Program-made: the position numbers and the translations under genes
Assembly: GCA_934728205.1 (NCBI GenBank)
Contig: CAKVEH010000060.1
Location: forward strand, 1-8,023
DNA: 8,023 bases
From: an uncultured Helicobacteraceae bacterium
GTDB lineage: Bacteria > Campylobacterota > Campylobacteria > Campylobacterales > Helicobacteraceae
Reading direction: 5' to 3'
Shown here: piece by piece, positions 6,502 to 8,023 of the stretch
How positions within the stretch are numbered: position 1 is the stretch's first letter
How the letters are laid out: every line of letters begins with the position of its first letter
Notes under the pieces: generated by a model
Told to the model about the DNA's origin: nothing
The model's database searches: none
The model's input: the letters and a program-made list of their open reading frames with translations, nothing else

Positions 6502-8023
6502 ATGAAAAAAAGTAGCATATATATATATATATATATATCAATTTTAATGTCGCCATAGCTTTTATTAGCTTTAGCCCCATTAGTGTGTATGCTTATGGCA
6601 ATACCGGGTTTATGGCGCAAAGTTTTGATACATTTAGCACGGGTAATGAGGAATTTTCACGCGATAGATATGTCTTTACATACTCTAGATATACGATGAG
6701 TGGAGACTTCCTAAGTGGCAAGGGCTATCAAAAAGCACAAGATGCTTTGCGCTATGTGCCTTTTGTAACATTAGTTAATACAGGGTATAACACTGATGTC
6801 AAAGTGCGAAATATGCGCACTACAAACCTATATGTAAATGGCGTCAAAGTAGATAACGCGCTTCCACATTTAAATTCCATAAGCCCACTAAATACCACAT
6901 TGACAAACTTTATTGATAAAATTACTATTACCACTAATTCAAGCCACGTCCTATATGGAAGCGGTGCAAAAGGTGGTGTGGTGGAGATTGAAACACTAAA
7001 TCCAGAATCTAAGCCCATTCTTAGCATTGGTGGCGGATATAGTCAAATCGCTCAAAATGGCAGGAGTAGTTATGATGCTTTTGCCTTGTATAAAAATAGA
7101 TTTTTAAATATAGGCTTTAGTTATCAAGATGTTAAAGGGCAGCGCGCAAGTGATTCCCAAACAAATTTAGGTGCGAAGTTTGGATTATTTTTTAATATAA
7201 AAGAGCATAGCAAACTGCAATTTAAAGCAGATTACTATCACACAAATGCAAATATAGCAGACTTTAATGGCTTTACTGTTTTTCCTAATTATGACACAAT
7301 TGTTTCTAATCAACCAGGCAGACCCGGCATTACTCAGTTATATACAAAAATGAATCGAGTTAGAAATACCGCCAAAACCACAATACCTAGCAAAGAAACA
7401 AGAGAAGATGTGCCATATAATGATGCTATGGGCTATATACAAAATAGGCTTATTGGTAGTGTAACTTATGAGCTTAACTTATCTAAAATTGATTTCAAAC
7501 TCCAAGCATTCTATCATCGCAATAGCTCTAGCATTGAAGATAAGTTGTATGTAAGTGATTATTTGCAATTTTATGGGATGGTGCTTAAAGATGTGGTGAA
7601 TAATTTTGGAGGCTCTTCTTTTAACGAAAATAGTTATGGATTCAATACCAAGCTAAAATATACACATAATAATGGTTTTTTATTACTTGGCACACAAACC
7701 ACATATAACAAAGCCAGTGATACATTTGATAGAAATCTATCCAATAATCAAAAATTTATAAAAACTGCTAATATAACTTGGTCTTTTGCTTTTGATACAT
7801 ATCATAATCTATCTACCACACAGCTAAATAATGCCATATATGCAATGAAGCATTTTAACTTTGGCGATAAGTTTGCCCTGCAAGGTGGTGCGCGCTATGA
7901 AGTGGTGCAAACAAGCTTAGATGTGCTAGATAAGCATAATAATAAATCTTTAGAAGGTTCTACTACTACTACTACTACAAATGATGCCTTTATGAATGAA
8001 AATTATAATGATAAGGGGACAAA
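6502..8023 (+). CDS. TonB-dependent outer-membrane receptor, 5' part, out of phase at an (AT)11 tract
   Basis: Outer-membrane receptor for a metal chelate or similar ligand, open to the window end. From ATG 6502 the sequenced frame reads MKKSSIYIYIYISILMSP and stops at 6553-6555. From 6540 another frame is open to 8023 with no stop: NFNVAIAFISFSPISVYA|YGNTG.... Ten (or 7 or 13) AT units instead of 11 would join them into a good signal peptide with cleavage after VYA (28-30). In that numbering the plug spans about 45-165, including ALRYVPFVT and the hallmark YGSGAKGGVVEIET (151-164), and barrel strands follow to residue ~507. Family members usually reach 650-800 residues, so the C-terminus lies beyond the window. 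No other start in the open frame precedes the signal peptide; ATG 6612 would lack it. Codons are more AT-rich than in the ABC genes. Ligand cannot be assigned. The gene is interpreted as phase-variable and off in this sequence. Confidence 0.85.
6517..6538. repeat. (AT)11 dinucleotide tract inside the signal-peptide codons
   Basis: Eleven uninterrupted AT units begin six codons into the receptor gene, encoding alternating Ile and Tyr. Because a unit is 2 bp, each slippage event changes the reading frame. By codon arithmetic 7, 10 or 13 units are in frame and 11 or 12 are not. This is the layout of a translational on/off contingency locus. Confidence 0.9.
7961..7978. repeat. (TAC)6 trinucleotide tract in the second receptor
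   Basis: Six TAC units, read in the receptor frame as Ser then a run of Thr, lie after barrel strand ALQGGARYEVVQTSLDV. They probably fall in an extracellular loop. Length changes would be in-frame and would alter a poly-Thr stretch without switching the gene off. Confidence 0.8.

Overview
The window looks like chromosomal DNA of a Campylobacterota bacterium, most likely an enterohepatic Helicobacter. This is inferred from AT-leaning coding sequence with short spacers, frequent 'gattttag'/'aatcta' oligomers, simple-repeat contingency tracts and a class II DAHP synthase tail. No marker gene settles the species.

Layout. (1) Positions 1-548 hold the C-terminal end of a TonB-dependent outer-membrane receptor. 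Its frame is broken near 137-142 by what looks like loss of a CA dinucleotide. (2) Positions 558-3902 hold an MFS transporter of the RhtX/FptX/YbtX type, then an ABC exporter-fold half-transporter (membrane domain fused to ATPase). (3) A 156-bp gap with inverted and direct repeats leads to a second ABC half-transporter at 4059-5858. (4) On the minus strand, 5896-6142 is a remnant of class II DAHP synthase, about 80 residues, itself frameshifted in a run of eight T. (5) Positions 6143-6501 are noncoding or too weak to call, and become strongly AT-rich. (6) A second TonB-dependent receptor begins at 6502 and runs off the window. Its signal-peptide codons contain (AT)11, which puts the rest of the gene out of frame. 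Removing one AT unit restores a textbook signal peptide joined to the receptor.

How the genes may work together. Receptor + MFS + two exporter-fold ABC half-transporters is the gene set of yersiniabactin-type metallophore uptake (FyuA, YbtX, YbtP, YbtQ; compare mycobacterial IrtAB). The inference is a siderophore or metallophore import locus with no biosynthesis genes in view, so possibly piracy of ligands made by other bacteria. The receptor gene at one edge is broken and the one at the other edge is apparently repeat-switched, so ligand choice at the cell surface may be variable while the inner-membrane machinery stays fixed. Sequencing or assembly error in repeats is the main alternative explanation for the frame breaks.
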